Assembly (NCBI GenBank): GCA_900110595.1
Contig: FOEZ01000001.1
Coordinates: 62,001 to 126,000, forward strand
Length of the DNA stretch: 64,000 bases
Direction of reading: 5' to 3'
DNA from: Arthrobacter sp. OV608
GTDB taxonomy: Bacteria; Actinomycetota; Actinomycetes; Actinomycetales; Micrococcaceae
Shown: positions 52,585 to 63,069 of the stretch, piece by piece
Position numbering within the stretch: position 1 is the stretch's first letter
How the letters are laid out: each line of letters begins with the position of its first letter
Notes under the pieces: model-generated
What the model was told of the DNA's origin: nothing
Databases searched by the model: none
What the model saw: the letters and a program-made list of their open reading frames with translations, nothing else
Program-made: the position numbers and the translations under genes

Positions 52585-54471
52585 ATGTGTGGAATCGTAG
52601 GATACGTGGGCCGTTCTGGTAACGGCGGAAGTCACAGTGCGCTGGATGTGGTCCTTGAAGGACTGCGCCGCCTGGAGTACCGGGGCTACGACTCCGCAGG
52701 GGTCGCTGTTGTGTCCCAGGGTTTGATTGAGTCCCGGAAAAAGTCGGGCAAACTGAGCAACCTGATTGCCGAGCTGGAAGCCCGTCCGCTGCCGGAGACG
52801 GTCACCGGGATCGGCCACACCCGCTGGGCCACGCACGGCGGTCCCACCGACCGCAATGCACACCCGCACCTGGCCGATGACGGCAAGCTCGCCGTGATCC
52901 ACAACGGCATCATCGAAAACTTTGCCGAGCTCAAGCTTGAGCTGCTGGACAAGGGCGTGACCTTCCTCTCCGAGACGGACACCGAGGTGGCCGCGGCCCT
53001 GCTGGGCGACATCTTCCGGAACAAGCTCGGCGGCGACGCTTCCGACGGCGGCCTGACCCGGGCCATGGAGCTGGCCTGCCAGCGCCTGGAGGGCGCCTTC
53101 ACCCTGCTCGCCGTCCACGCCGACCAGCCCGACGTGGTGGTGGCAGCCCGCCGCAACTCCCCCCTGGTGGTGGGCCTGGGCGAGGGCGAGAACTTCCTCG
53201 GCTCGGACGTGTCCGGCTTCATCGATTACACCCGCCGCGCAGTGGAGCTGGGCCAGGACCAGATCGTCACCATCACCGCGGACACCGTGCAGATCACCGA
53301 CTTCTATGGCAAGCCGGCCGAGGGCAAGGAATACCACGTGGACTGGGACCCGGCCTCCGCGGAAAAGGGCGGGTTCAGCTCGTTCATGGAGAAGGAAATC
53401 CATGACCAGCCTGACGCCGTGGCGCAGACCCTGCTGGGCCGCTCGGACATCAACGGCAAACTGACGCTGGATGAGCTGCGGATCGATGTTGAACGGCTGA
53501 AACAGGTCAACAAGATCATCGTGCTGGCCTGCGGCACCGCCGCCTACGCCGGCACCGTGGCCAAGTACGCCATCGAGAACTGGTGCCGCATCCCCACCGA
53601 GGTGGAGCTCGCGCACGAGTTCCGCTACCGGGACCCCATCCTGGACGAGAACACCCTGGTGGTGTCCATCAGCCAGTCCGGCGAGACCATGGACACCCTG
53701 ATGGCCGTCCGCTACGCCCGCGAACAGGGCGCCAAGACCATCTCCATCTGCAACACCAACGGCTCCACCATCCCGCGTGAGTCCGACGCCGTGCTGTACA
53801 CCCACGCAGGTCCGGAAATCGCTGTGGCCTCCACCAAGGCGTTCCTGGCCCAGATCACCGCCGCATACCTGCTGGGCCTGTACCTGGCGCAGCTGCGCGG
53901 GAACATCTTCTCCGGCCAGATCAAGGACGTCCTCGCGGACCTGAACAAGATCCCCGCGAAAATCCAGAAGATCCTGGACAACGCCGGCCCGCTGCGCGAG
54001 CTCGCCCGGAGCATGGCCAACGAGAAGTCGGTACTGTTCCTGGGCCGCCACGTCGGCTACCCGGTGGCGCTCGAGGGTGCTTTGAAGCTCAAGGAAATCG
54101 CGTACATCCACGCCGAAGGCTTCGCCGCCGGTGAGCTCAAGCACGGCCCCATTGCCCTTATCGACGAAGGCCAGCCGGTGTTCGTGGTGGTCCCGTCCCC
54201 CCGCGGCCGCGAATCGCTGCACGCCAAGGTGATCAGCAACATCCAGGAAGTCCGGGCCCGCGGCGCCCGCACCCTGGTGATCGCCGAGGAAGGCGACGAA
54301 GCCGTGAAGGCCTACGCCGAGCACGTCTTCTACGTCCCGGAAACGCCCACCCTCCTGATGCCCCTGCTGACCACCGTCCCACTGCAGATCTTCGCCGCGG
54401 AACTCGCCGCAGCCAAGGGCTACGACGTGGACCAGCCCCGCAACCTCGCCAAGAGCGTCACGGTGGAGTAG
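52585..54471 (+). CDS. glmS: Glutamine-fructose-6-phosphate aminotransferase (isomerizing)
   Basis: 628 residues. It makes glucosamine-6-phosphate from fructose-6-phosphate and glutamine, the committed step of amino-sugar synthesis. The N-terminal glutaminase has nucleophile C2 (MCGIVGYVGR), RRLEYRGYDSAG and GHTRWATHG; two SIS domains (about 310-440 and 480-610) follow, ending in LAKSVTVE, the conserved C-terminus with its lysine. Full length and intact. Its product goes to GlmM. Confidence 0.98.
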   Translation: MCGIVGYVGRSGNGGSHSALDVVLEGLRRLEYRGYDSAGVAVVSQGLIESRKKSGKLSNLIAELEARPLPETVTGIGHTRWATHGGPTDRNAHPHLADDGKLAVIHNGIIENFAELKLELLDKGVTFLSETDTEVAAALLGDIFRNKLGGDASDGGLTRAMELACQRLEGAFTLLAVHADQPDVVVAARRNSPLVVGLGEGENFLGSDVSGFIDYTRRAVELGQDQIVTITADTVQITDFYGKPAEGKEYHVDWDPASAEKGGFSSFMEKEIHDQPDAVAQTLLGRSDINGKLTLDELRIDVERLKQVNKIIVLACGTAAYAGTVAKYAIENWCRIPTEVELAHEFRYRDPILDENTLVVSISQSGETMDTLMAVRYAREQGAKTISICNTNGSTIPRESDAVLYTHAGPEIAVASTKAFLAQITAAYLLGLYLAQLRGNIFSGQIKDVLADLNKIPAKIQKILDNAGPLRELARSMANEKSVLFLGRHVGYPVALEGALKLKEIAYIHAEGFAAGELKHGPIALIDEGQPVFVVVPSPRGRESLHAKVISNIQEVRARGARTLVIAEEGDEAVKAYAEHVFYVPETPTLLMPLLTTVPLQIFAAELAAAKGYDVDQPRNLAKSVTVE

Positions 54472-54487
54472 TTCGTCCGCGGACAGC

Positions 54488-54524
54488 GAAACCCCGGGTT
54501 CACCAACCCGGGGTTTCCGCTTTT
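54488..54524 (+). terminator. Intrinsic terminator after glmS
   Basis: GAAACCCCGGGTT (54488-54500) and AACCCGGGGTTTC (54505-54517) pair perfectly with a cacc loop, followed by cgctttt. Confidence 0.9.
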
Positions 54525-54573
54525 AACCCCTCCTGCCGCAGCGCCGTGGTCCGGCCAGTAACATGCGTCACCG

Positions 54574-54586
54574 TAGAATAAGCCGC
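54574..54586 (+). promoter_or_regulatory. Leaderless -10 box of acpS
   Basis: TAGAAT (54574-54579) ends seven bases before the acpS ATG at 54587, with no ribosome binding site between. Confidence 0.55.
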
Positions 54587-54934
54587 ATGATTGTTGGCAT
54601 TGGCGTAGACGTTGTAGACATCGAGCGGTTCGGCCGCCAGCTTGAGCGCACCCCGGGCCTCCGGGACCGTTTGTTCGTTCCCGCCGAGCGCGAGCTGAAC
54701 ACCAGGTCCCTCGCCGCACGGTTCGCCGCCAAGGAAGCTGTGGCCAAGGTCCTCGGCGCGCCCGCTGGCATGAACTGGCAGGACTGCTGGATCGGCCTGG
54801 ACCACAACGGCCCCACCGTCCAGGTCAAGGGCACCGTGCTGGCCGTCGCCGAGGCCAAAGGCGTCAAGCGCTGGCACCTCTCCATCAGCCACGACGGCGG
54901 CATCGCCACCGCCACGGTCCTGGCCGAAGGCTGA
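54587..54934 (+). CDS. acpS: Holo-[acyl-carrier-protein] synthase
   Basis: 115 residues. It transfers phosphopantetheine from CoA to acyl carrier protein. [19 protein letters not shown] with the metal-binding Asp, and [13 protein letters not shown] with the catalytic Glu/Lys, are intact. ATG 54587 is chosen over an in-frame ATG upstream because the -10 box lies between the two. It is followed 26 bp later by nnrD/E, a common pairing in actinobacteria. Confidence 0.96.
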   Translation: MIVGIGVDVVDIERFGRQLERTPGLRDRLFVPAERELNTRSLAARFAAKEAVAKVLGAPAGMNWQDCWIGLDHNGPTVQVKGTVLAVAEAKGVKRWHLSISHDGGIATATVLAEG

Positions 54935-54960
54935 ACCGGCGGGCCACCGCCACTGACACC

Positions 54961-56556
54961 GTGATCAGCGCCTACACAGGAAAACAGGTCCGGCAGGCCG
55001 AGGAACCACTCCTCGCTGCCGGACTCGGTGATGTCCTGATGCAGCGCGCCGCGCACGGGTTGGCGAACGCCATCATCCGGGAGCTCAAAGTCCGCGGCCT
55101 CCGGACGTACGGTGCGCGCGTAGTAGTCCTCGCCGGAAAAGGAAACAACGGCGGCGACGGCCTGTATGCTGCAGCGTTCCTCGCCGCCCGCGGCATGCGT
55201 ACGACGGCGATACTCACCGCAGATTCCGCCCATCCCCAGGCGTCGGCTGCTTTTGAGCGCGCAGGCGGGCGGGCCCGTCACCTTACTGATGAGGCACTCG
55301 GCGAGCTGGCAGCAGAAACGGCACGCGCCGACGTCGTCATTGATGCGGTGCTGGGAACCGGTGCCAAGGGTGGGCTGCGGGGGAGTGCCGCCAGCCTGGT
55401 CGACGCCATCAACGAGGCCCGCTCCCGACCTGGCACCGCGGGCTTTGTGGTCGCGTGCGACCTGCCCAGCGGCGTGGACGCGGATAGCGGCGGGGTCTCC
55501 GAGCCGGTTCTTTCAGCTGACCTCACGGTCACCTTCGGAGCAGCCAAAGTAGGCCTGCTGGCCGACCCCGGCGCTGACCATGCCGGGAGGGTGGAAGTGG
55601 TGGCCATTGGCATCGAGGAGCAGCTCGACAGGCCGGAGTTGCGCAGGCTCGAGGAGGCTGACATCGCCCGCCTCCTGCCGCATCCCGCGCGGCGGGCCCA
55701 TAAATATTCACGCGGAGTGCTGGGCGTGGTGGCCGGCTCGGCAGACTATCCCGGCGCAGCAGTCCTCGCCTGCCGTGGCGCCCTGGCCGCTGGAGTGGGG
55801 ATGGTCCGGTACCTGGGGCCGCCCGAGGTGGCTGATCTGGTGCGCCAGTCCTGCCCCGAGGTGGTCTGCAGTACCGGCGCTGTGGCGGAGAACCGGGTCC
55901 AGGCCTGGCTGGTGGGCTCCGGAATGGGGCCGGACGACCATGACCAGCTGCAGCGCGCCAGGGACGCCATCGCGTCAGGCCTGCCTGTGGTGGCCGATGC
56001 CGGCGCGCTGCCCGCCCTTCCCGAAGTCCTGGCGCCACATGTGGTCCTGACCCCGCACGCCGGGGAGCTCGCCGCACTGCTGAAGAGGCTGGGCGGCGAC
56101 GAGGACCGTGCGGCCGTGGAAGCCGGAACCCTTGCTGCTGTCCGCCGGGCGGCTGCCCTGACCCGCGCCACGGTCCTGCTTAAGGGGGCCACCACGCTGG
56201 TGGCGGCCCCAAGCGGGGACGTTTTCAGCCAGGCCGACGGCACTCCGTGGCTCGCCACTGCAGGCAGCGGCGACGTCCTGGCCGGTGTTATCGGTGCACT
56301 GCTCGCCCAGTCGGGTGCCGACGTCGGACGCTACAGTGAGGTGGGCGTGGAACCGGACGTGCGCTGGGCTGCGGTGGCCGCGCTGGGAGCGGCGCTGCAC
56401 GGTAAAGCCGGGAGGGCGGCGTCGGACGCTGTCAGCGGCGGCCCGATCGCTGCTGGCGGAATCGCGGCGGCCTTGCCTGGCGTATGGGGTAAAGTAAGCA
56501 CGCTTAGTAACTCTGGGGTCCGGAAACGTAATAGTCACACCTTGCCGTTACGGTAG
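54961..56556 (+). CDS. nnr: Bifunctional NAD(P)H-hydrate epimerase/dehydratase
   Basis: 531 residues. The N-terminal YjeF_N domain (about 1-220, GKGNNGGDGLYAAAFLA) epimerises damaged NAD(P)HX. The C-terminal ribokinase-like domain (about 230-515, VLTPHAGELAALL and TAGSGDVLAGVIGALL) dehydrates it back to NAD(P)H. GTG 54961 lacks a clear ribosome binding site; it lies close to acpS and may rely on coupling. The C-terminal 20 residues (VSTLSNSGVRKRNS) look like read-through beyond the fold and contain the dyad TAAGC-ac-GCTTA in DNA. Confidence 0.93.
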   Translation: MISAYTGKQVRQAEEPLLAAGLGDVLMQRAAHGLANAIIRELKVRGLRTYGARVVVLAGKGNNGGDGLYAAAFLAARGMRTTAILTADSAHPQASAAFERAGGRARHLTDEALGELAAETARADVVIDAVLGTGAKGGLRGSAASLVDAINEARSRPGTAGFVVACDLPSGVDADSGGVSEPVLSADLTVTFGAAKVGLLADPGADHAGRVEVVAIGIEEQLDRPELRRLEEADIARLLPHPARRAHKYSRGVLGVVAGSADYPGAAVLACRGALAAGVGMVRYLGPPEVADLVRQSCPEVVCSTGAVAENRVQAWLVGSGMGPDDHDQLQRARDAIASGLPVVADAGALPALPEVLAPHVVLTPHAGELAALLKRLGGDEDRAAVEAGTLAAVRRAAALTRATVLLKGATTLVAAPSGDVFSQADGTPWLATAGSGDVLAGVIGALLAQSGADVGRYSEVGVEPDVRWAAVAALGAALHGKAGRAASDAVSGGPIAAGGIAAALPGVWGKVSTLSNSGVRKRNSHTLPLR

Positions 56557-56620
56557 GCAATAGTTCGCACCTGCAGTAGGGGCCCTTGGTTTTTGCTGTG
56601 GAATCACAAAGAGGAGCATT

Positions 56621-58876
56621 ATGGAAGTCTGGCCTGGATCGGCTTATCCCCTTGGCGCCACGTACAACGGAACCGGCACCAACTTTGCCCTGTTCAGCGA
56701 ACGAGCAGAAAAAGTCGAGCTCTGCCTCTTCGACGACGACGGCAAGGAAACCCGCATTCCCCTGGACGAGGTGGACGGGTACGTCTGGCACTGCTACATC
56801 CCGCAGATCCAGCCGGGCCAGAAGTACGGCTACCGCGTCCACGGACCCTACGACCCCGCGTCCGGCAACCGTTTCAACCCCAACAAGCTCCTGTTGGACC
56901 CGTACGCCAAGGCCGTCCACGGCCAGGTGGACTGGGACCCGTCGCTGTTCACCTACAACCTGGGCGAGCCGGACTCCATCAACAACGAGGACTCCGCCAG
57001 CCACATGATGATGGGCGTGGTGATCAACCCGTTCTTCGACTGGGACGGTGACCAGAACCTCCGGATTCCCTACCACCAGTCGGTCATCTACGAAGCCCAC
57101 GTCAAGGGCCTCACCCAGCTCCACCCGGAAATTCCCGAAGAGCAGCGCGGCACGTACGCCGGCGTGGCCCACCCGGCCGTCATCTCACACCTCCAGAAGC
57201 TCGGCGTCACTGCCATCGAGCTCATGCCGGTGCACCAGTTCGTCAATGACGGCACCCTGCAGGACAAGGGCCTGAACAACTACTGGGGCTACAACACCAT
57301 CGGCTTCTTCGCACCGCAGAACACCTACAGCTCCACCGGCGATACCGGCCAGCAGGTCCAGGACTTCAAAGCGATGGTCCGTTCGCTGCACAAAGCCGGT
57401 ATCGAGGTCATCCTGGACGTGGTGTACAACCACACTGCCGAAGGCAACCACCTAGGCCCCACGCTGTCCTTCAAGGGCATCGACAACGCCGCCTACTACC
57501 GGTTGATGGAGGGCGACGAAAAGCACTACATGGACTACACCGGCACCGGCAACTCCCTGAACGTCCGCCAGCCGCACTCCCTGCAGCTGCTGATGGACTC
57601 GCTGCGCTACTGGGTTTCCGAAATGCACGTGGACGGTTTCCGCTTCGACCTCGCCTCCACCCTGGCCCGCGAGTTCTACGATGTGGACAAGCTCTCCACC
57701 TTCTTCGAACTCATCCAGCAGGACCCGGTTGTCTCCCAGGTCAAGCTCATCGCCGAGCCCTGGGACGTGGGTCCCGGCGGTTACCAGGTGGGCAACTTCC
57801 CGCCGCAGTGGACAGAGTGGAACGGCAAGTACCGCGACACCGTGCGCGACTTCTGGCGTGGCGAGCCTGCAACCCTGGGCGAGTTTGCCTCCCGCATCAC
57901 CGGTTCGGCGGACCTGTACGAGCACTCCGGCCGCCGCCCCGTGGCGTCTATCAACTTCGTCACCGCGCACGACGGCTTCACCCTTTCAGACCTGGTGTCC
58001 TACAACGAGAAGCACAACGACGCCAACGGCGAGGGCAACAACGACGGCGAATCCCACAACCGTTCGTGGAACTGCGGCGTGGAAGGCCCCACGGACGATC
58101 CCGAGGTCCTGTCGCTGCGGGCCCGCCAGCAGCGGAACTTCATCGCCTCGCTGCTGCTGTCCCAGGGCGTGCCCATGCTCCTGCACGGCGACGAGCTGGG
58201 ACGCACCCAGCAGGGGAACAACAACGGCTACTGCCAGGACTCCGAGCTGACCTGGGTCAACTGGGAATCCATTGACCAGCCGCTGGTGGAGTTCACAGCC
58301 GCCGTGAACGCCTTGCGCGCCAAGCACCCCACGTTCCGCCGCAGCCGCTTCTTCGATGGCCGGCCGGTGCTGCGCGGCCAAGGCGAACGGCTGCCGGACA
58401 TTGTATGGCTCGATCCCGACGGCGAAACCATGAAGCCCGAGGCCTGGGACAGCGGCTTTGGCCGCTCGGTGGGCGTCTTCCTGAACGGAGACGGCATCCA
58501 GGGCAAGGACGCGCGCGGGCGCAGGATTACCGACGTCAACTTCCTGCTGTACTTCAACGCCCACGACGACACCGTCAAGTTCACCCTGCCTTCGGACGAG
58601 TACGCGCCGGCCTGGGACATCATCATCGACACCGCCGGGCAAAACGCTGATACCGAACCCGTCAACGCCGGACAGCCGCTGCCCGTGGAGGCCAAGTCCC
58701 TGGTGGTCCTGCGCGCCCACACCATCGAGGAAGTTGAGCCGGACCACTCGGTGGCGGCGTCCTTGGCTGCCCTGACCCAGACCTCCACCAGCGAGACTGA
58801 ATCCCTCAGCACCCCCATGGTGGCAGAGCCGGGGAAGACCACGAAGGTGGGCTCGCGAAAGGCTTCGAAGAAATGA
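56621..58876 (+). CDS. glgX: Glycogen debranching enzyme GlgX
   Basis: 751 residues of GH13_11. It cleaves alpha-1,6 branches of glycogen limit dextrin. An N-terminal CBM48 (about 1-100) precedes the catalytic barrel with [20 protein letters not shown] (nucleophile Asp), AEPWDVG (acid/base Glu) and TAHDGF. A Ser/Thr/Glu-rich tail of 35 residues ends the protein. ATG 56621 follows AGAGGAGC. It overlaps treY by 4 bp, so debranched chains can feed directly into trehalose formation. Confidence 0.96.
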   Translation: MEVWPGSAYPLGATYNGTGTNFALFSERAEKVELCLFDDDGKETRIPLDEVDGYVWHCYIPQIQPGQKYGYRVHGPYDPASGNRFNPNKLLLDPYAKAVHGQVDWDPSLFTYNLGEPDSINNEDSASHMMMGVVINPFFDWDGDQNLRIPYHQSVIYEAHVKGLTQLHPEIPEEQRGTYAGVAHPAVISHLQKLGVTAIELMPVHQFVNDGTLQDKGLNNYWGYNTIGFFAPQNTYSSTGDTGQQVQDFKAMVRSLHKAGIEVILDVVYNHTAEGNHLGPTLSFKGIDNAAYYRLMEGDEKHYMDYTGTGNSLNVRQPHSLQLLMDSLRYWVSEMHVDGFRFDLASTLAREFYDVDKLSTFFELIQQDPVVSQVKLIAEPWDVGPGGYQVGNFPPQWTEWNGKYRDTVRDFWRGEPATLGEFASRITGSADLYEHSGRRPVASINFVTAHDGFTLSDLVSYNEKHNDANGEGNNDGESHNRSWNCGVEGPTDDPEVLSLRARQQRNFIASLLLSQGVPMLLHGDELGRTQQGNNNGYCQDSELTWVNWESIDQPLVEFTAAVNALRAKHPTFRRSRFFDGRPVLRGQGERLPDIVWLDPDGETMKPEAWDSGFGRSVGVFLNGDGIQGKDARGRRITDVNFLLYFNAHDDTVKFTLPSDEYAPAWDIIIDTAGQNADTEPVNAGQPLPVEAKSLVVLRAHTIEEVEPDHSVAASLAALTQTSTSETESLSTPMVAEPGKTTKVGSRKASKK

Positions 58877-61200
58877 GGGTCCCCGCCTCCACCTACCGGC
58901 TGCAGATCCGCCGCAGCTTCACCCTGTTCGATGCTGCGGAGCAGGTTCCGTACCTGAAATCGCTGGGCGTGGACTGGGTGTACCTTTCGCCGATCCTCAC
59001 CGCGGAGCAGGGCTCGGACCACGGCTATGACGTGACCGACCCCTCCGCAGTGGATCCGGAACGCGGCGGCCCGGAAGGGCTGCTGGCCCTGTCCAAAGCT
59101 GCGCGCGAGCACGGCATGGGTGTCCTGGTGGACATCGTGCCCAACCACGTGGGCGTCGCGACTCCGGCGCAGAACCCCTGGTGGTGGTCCCTGCTCAAGG
59201 AAGGGCAGGGTTCGCCGTACGCCGAGGCGTTCGACGTCGAGTGGGAGCTGGCCGGTGGGAAGCTTCGGCTGCCCATGTTGGGTTCGGACGAGGACCTGGA
59301 CAAGCTGGAGATCAAGGACGGCGAGCTCCGCTACTACGACCACCGCTTCCCGATCGCCGACGGCACGTACTCCGACGGCGATTCGCCGCAGGAGGTGCAC
59401 AGCCGCCAGCACTATGAGCTGATCGGCTGGCGCCGAGCGGATGCCGAGCTGAACTATCGGCGTTTCTTCGCCGTCACCACGCTGGCCGGTATCCGGGTGG
59501 AAACCCCGCGCGTGTTCCAGGAAGCCCATGCCGAAGTGGGCCGCTGGTGCAAAGAGGGGCTGGTGGACGGGCTGCGGGTGGACCACCCGGACGGCCTGGC
59601 CGACCCCGCCGGCTACCTGCGCTGGCTGAAGGACCTCAGCGGCGGGGCCTACATCCTCGTGGAGAAGATCCTGGAGCCGGGCGAAACCCTGCCGCAGGAC
59701 TTCGCCACCGAAGGAACCACCGGGTACGACGCCCTGGCTGACGTGGACCGGGTATTTGTTGACCCCGCAGGCGAGCAGCCCCTCAACGAGCTTGACGCCA
59801 AGCTCCGGGAGTCTGCCGCACCCGCGGACTACGCCGAAATGGTCCGTGGCACCAAGCGGATGATCGCTGACGGCATCCTCCGGTCCGAGGTGCTGCGCCT
59901 GGCCCGCCTGGTTCCCGAGTCCCACGGGCTTCCGGTGGAACAGGCCGCTGACGCCCTGGCGGAAATCATCGCCGCCTTCCCGGTGTACCGGACCTACCTG
60001 CCCACGGGGGCGGAGATCCTCAAGGAGGCCTGCGAGTCCGCCGCGGCCTACCGGCCAGAGTTGGAGGTTGCGGTGGGAACGCTGCTGCCGCTGCTCCTGG
60101 ACCCGGCCAACCCCATCGCGGTCCGGTTCCAGCAGACCTCCGGGATGGTCATGGCCAAGGGCGTGGAGGACACCGCCTTCTACCGCTACACCCGGTTGGG
60201 CACGTTGACGGAGGTGGGCGCTGAACCTACCGAGTTCTCCGTGTCCACGGATGAGTTCCACCAGCGGATGCTGCGCCGGCAGGAACAGCTTCCGCTCTCC
60301 ATGACCACGTTGTCCACGCACGATACCAAGCGCAGCGAGGACGCCCGGGCCCGGATCTCCGTCATCGCCGAACTGCCCCAGGAGTGGGCGGCCACCCTGA
60401 ACACGCTCCGCGAACTGGCGCCGATTCCGGACGGCCCGTACGAGAACCTGCTGTGGCAGGCCATTATCGGAGCCTGGCCGGCAAGCAGGGAACGGCTCCA
60501 GGGCTATGCCGAAAAGGCTGCCCGGGAAGCCGGCAACTCCACCATGTGGACGGACCCCAACGAGGAGTTTGAGTCCAGCGTCAAGGCGGCTGTTGATGCC
60601 GTGTTCGACGAGCCTCGGGTCACCCAAGTGGTGGAGGACTTCGTTGCACGCATTGATTCTTACGCCGCGTCCAACTCCGTTTCCGCCAAACTGGTCCAGC
60701 TGACCATGCCCGGCGTCCCGGACGTGTACCAGGGCAGCGAGTTCTGGGAACGTTCGTTGACTGACCCGGACAACCGGCGGCCGGTGGACTTTACAGTCCG
60801 GCAGCAGGAGTTGGCAAAGCTCGACGGCGGTACGTTGCCTGAGGCGGGAACGGAAACCAGCAAGCTCCTGGTCACCTCCCGCGCACTCCGGCTGCGCCGC
60901 GATAGGCCCGAACTGTTCCAGGGCTACACCCCGGTGAACGCGTCCGGTGCTGCTGCCGGGCACCTGCTCGCGTTCCACCGCGGGGCATCGGATGCTCCGG
61001 GTGCGCTGACGCTGGCCACCCGGCTGCCTGCAGGACTCGGGACGGCCGGCGGCTGGCGGGACACCGTCGTCGAACTTCCGTCTGCCATGCGGGACGAGCT
61101 GACGGGGGCCGCTTACGGTCCCGGCAGCGTTTCGGTTGCGGATGTGCTGGGTACCTACCCGGTGGCTTTGCTGGCACCGGTGGATGGAGAACAGGCATGA
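58873..61200 (+). CDS. treY: Maltooligosyltrehalose synthase
   Basis: 775 residues of GH13_26. It converts the reducing end of a maltodextrin into a trehalosyl unit by internal transglycosylation. [15 protein letters not shown] at the start, [30 protein letters not shown], and [12 protein letters not shown] near the C-terminus are characteristic. Full length. The start overlaps glgX and the stop overlaps treZ by 4 bp, so the three are one translation-coupled operon. Confidence 0.97.
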   Translation: MRVPASTYRLQIRRSFTLFDAAEQVPYLKSLGVDWVYLSPILTAEQGSDHGYDVTDPSAVDPERGGPEGLLALSKAAREHGMGVLVDIVPNHVGVATPAQNPWWWSLLKEGQGSPYAEAFDVEWELAGGKLRLPMLGSDEDLDKLEIKDGELRYYDHRFPIADGTYSDGDSPQEVHSRQHYELIGWRRADAELNYRRFFAVTTLAGIRVETPRVFQEAHAEVGRWCKEGLVDGLRVDHPDGLADPAGYLRWLKDLSGGAYILVEKILEPGETLPQDFATEGTTGYDALADVDRVFVDPAGEQPLNELDAKLRESAAPADYAEMVRGTKRMIADGILRSEVLRLARLVPESHGLPVEQAADALAEIIAAFPVYRTYLPTGAEILKEACESAAAYRPELEVAVGTLLPLLLDPANPIAVRFQQTSGMVMAKGVEDTAFYRYTRLGTLTEVGAEPTEFSVSTDEFHQRMLRRQEQLPLSMTTLSTHDTKRSEDARARISVIAELPQEWAATLNTLRELAPIPDGPYENLLWQAIIGAWPASRERLQGYAEKAAREAGNSTMWTDPNEEFESSVKAAVDAVFDEPRVTQVVEDFVARIDSYAASNSVSAKLVQLTMPGVPDVYQGSEFWERSLTDPDNRRPVDFTVRQQELAKLDGGTLPEAGTETSKLLVTSRALRLRRDRPELFQGYTPVNASGAAAGHLLAFHRGASDAPGALTLATRLPAGLGTAGGWRDTVVELPSAMRDELTGAAYGPGSVSVADVLGTYPVALLAPVDGEQA

Positions 61201-62966
61201 CCCTCGTCAACAGCGGCCCCGGACGTTTCGACGTCTGGGCGCCGGACGCGCATTCGGTGATCCTGCAGGCGGACGGCCGGCAGTATCCGATGCTGAAGAA
61301 GGAGACGGCGCCCGGGCACGACGGGTGGTGGACCGCACCGGACGCACCCGGTGAGGGCGAAGTGGATTATGGCTACCTGCTGGACGGCGACGGACACCCG
61401 CTGCCCGATCCGCGCTCGCGCCGGCTGCCCGCTGGAGTCCACGAGCTCTCCCGCACCTTTGACCCCGCCGCGCACAACTGGCAGGACGGCGGCTGGAAAG
61501 GCAAGGACCTGCAGGGCTCGGTCATCTACGAACTGCACGTGGGCACGTTCACTCCCGAGGGCACGCTGGACGCCGCCGCCGGAAAGCTTGGCTACCTGGC
61601 GGACCTCGGCGTCGACTTCGTGGAACTGCTCCCGGTCAACGGCTTCAACGGCACCCACAACTGGGGTTACGACGGCGTGCAGTGGTACGCGGTCCACGAG
61701 GGGTACGGCGGTCCGCAGGCCTACCAGCGGTTTGTGGACGCCGCCCATGCGGCCGGCATCGGCGTCATCCAGGACGTGGTGTACAACCACCTTGGCCCCA
61801 GCGGTAACTATTTGCCGAAGTTCGGACCCTATCTGAAGCAGGGGGACGCCAACACCTGGGGTGATTCGGTGAACCTGGATGGCCCCGGCTCGGACGTGGT
61901 GCGCGAGTACATCCTGGACAACCTCGCACTGTGGCTCCGGGACTACCACGTGGACGGGCTCCGGCTGGATGCCGTGCACGCCCTGCGCGATGAGCGGGCC
62001 GTGCACATCCTGGAGGAGTTCGGTGCCGTGGGCGATGCCATCTCGGCTGAAACCGGGCTGCCGAAAACCCTGATCGCTGAGTCGGACCTGAACAACCCGC
62101 GCCTGATCTACCCCCGCGACGCCAACGGCTACGGCCTGGACGGACAGTGGAGCGACGACTTCCACCACGCCGTGCACGTCAATGTCAGCGGCGAAACCAC
62201 CGGGTACTACTCCGACTTTGCGTCCCTGGCGGTTCTGGCGAAGGTCCTGAAGGACGGGTTCCTGCATGACGGCAGTTACTCCAGCTTCCGCGGCCGGCAC
62301 CACGGCCGTCCCATCAATGCGGCGCTGGCTCACCCTGCGGCACTGGTGGTGTGCAACCAGAACCACGACCAGATTGGCAACCGGGCCACCGGGGACCGGC
62401 TCTCACAGTCGCTGTCCTACGGGCAACTGGCCGTGGCCGCCGTGCTCACGCTCACGTCTCCTTTCACTCCGATGCTGTTTATGGGTGAAGAGTTCGCGGC
62501 GAGCACGCCCTGGCAGTTCTTCACCTCGCACCCGGAACCTGAGCTCGGCAAGGCTACGGCGGAAGGCCGGATCAAGGAGTTCGAGCGGATGGGGTGGGAT
62601 CCCGCCGTCGTTCCCGATCCCCAGGATCCCGAGACCTTCCGCCGGTCCAAGCTCAACTGGGACGAAGCATCGGCCGGGGACCACGCGCGCCTCCTGGAGC
62701 TTTACCGCTCCCTCACGGCGCTGCGCCGCGAGTATTCCGAGCTTGCCGGCCTTGGCTTCGGCGAGACGGACGTCACGTTCGACGACGACGCCGGCTGGCT
62801 GCGGTTCCGCCGGGGAAGCGTCGAGGTGGTGCTGAACTTCTCCGACGCCAAGCTGCGGCTGGACGACGTTTCGGGGACAGCCCTGCTGACTACCGACGAC
62901 GGAACAGGCCTTGACGGCGAAGCCCTCGCCCTGGCGCCGTGGAGCGCAGCAATCCTGAAATCCTGA
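61197..62966 (+). CDS. treZ: Maltooligosyltrehalose trehalohydrolase
   Basis: 589 residues of GH13_10. It releases trehalose from the product of TreY. An N-terminal CBM48-like domain (about 1-95) is followed by [26 protein letters not shown] (nucleophile Asp), IAESDLNNP (acid/base Glu) and NHDQIGNR. The C-terminal beta domain is complete. Trehalose protects against desiccation and osmotic stress in soil actinobacteria. A hairpin follows the stop. Confidence 0.97.
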   Translation: MTLVNSGPGRFDVWAPDAHSVILQADGRQYPMLKKETAPGHDGWWTAPDAPGEGEVDYGYLLDGDGHPLPDPRSRRLPAGVHELSRTFDPAAHNWQDGGWKGKDLQGSVIYELHVGTFTPEGTLDAAAGKLGYLADLGVDFVELLPVNGFNGTHNWGYDGVQWYAVHEGYGGPQAYQRFVDAAHAAGIGVIQDVVYNHLGPSGNYLPKFGPYLKQGDANTWGDSVNLDGPGSDVVREYILDNLALWLRDYHVDGLRLDAVHALRDERAVHILEEFGAVGDAISAETGLPKTLIAESDLNNPRLIYPRDANGYGLDGQWSDDFHHAVHVNVSGETTGYYSDFASLAVLAKVLKDGFLHDGSYSSFRGRHHGRPINAALAHPAALVVCNQNHDQIGNRATGDRLSQSLSYGQLAVAAVLTLTSPFTPMLFMGEEFAASTPWQFFTSHPEPELGKATAEGRIKEFERMGWDPAVVPDPQDPETFRRSKLNWDEASAGDHARLLELYRSLTALRREYSELAGLGFGETDVTFDDDAGWLRFRRGSVEVVLNFSDAKLRLDDVSGTALLTTDDGTGLDGEALALAPWSAAILKS

Positions 62967-62976
62967 TTCCTGCTGG

Positions 62977-63024
62977 AAAGTTACGCCGCCGGCTGGGCTC
63001 TGTCAGCCCGCGGCGTAACTTTTC
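62977..63024 (+). terminator. Terminator after treZ
   Basis: AAAGTTACGCCG (62977-62988) pairs with CGGCGTAACTTT (63011-63022) with an inner GGGCT/AGCCC stem. A short T run ends the right arm. It closes glgX-treY-treZ. Confidence 0.82.
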
Positions 63025-63069
63025 CCGCCACCCTCTGTAGCGCCGGTCACAACTGGCAGGATGGAACGT

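Noticed and set aside
52450..54324. Minus-strand open frame of 624 codons
   Set aside because: Antisense shadow of glmS; no ribosome binding site, no domain, composition typical of reversed high-GC codons.
58228..60978. Minus-strand open frame of 916 codons
   Set aside because: It is antisense to glgX and treY, both of which have clear family motifs. High GC keeps stops rare in the opposite strand, and the translation is rich in Gly/Val/Arg/Gln without any family motif.
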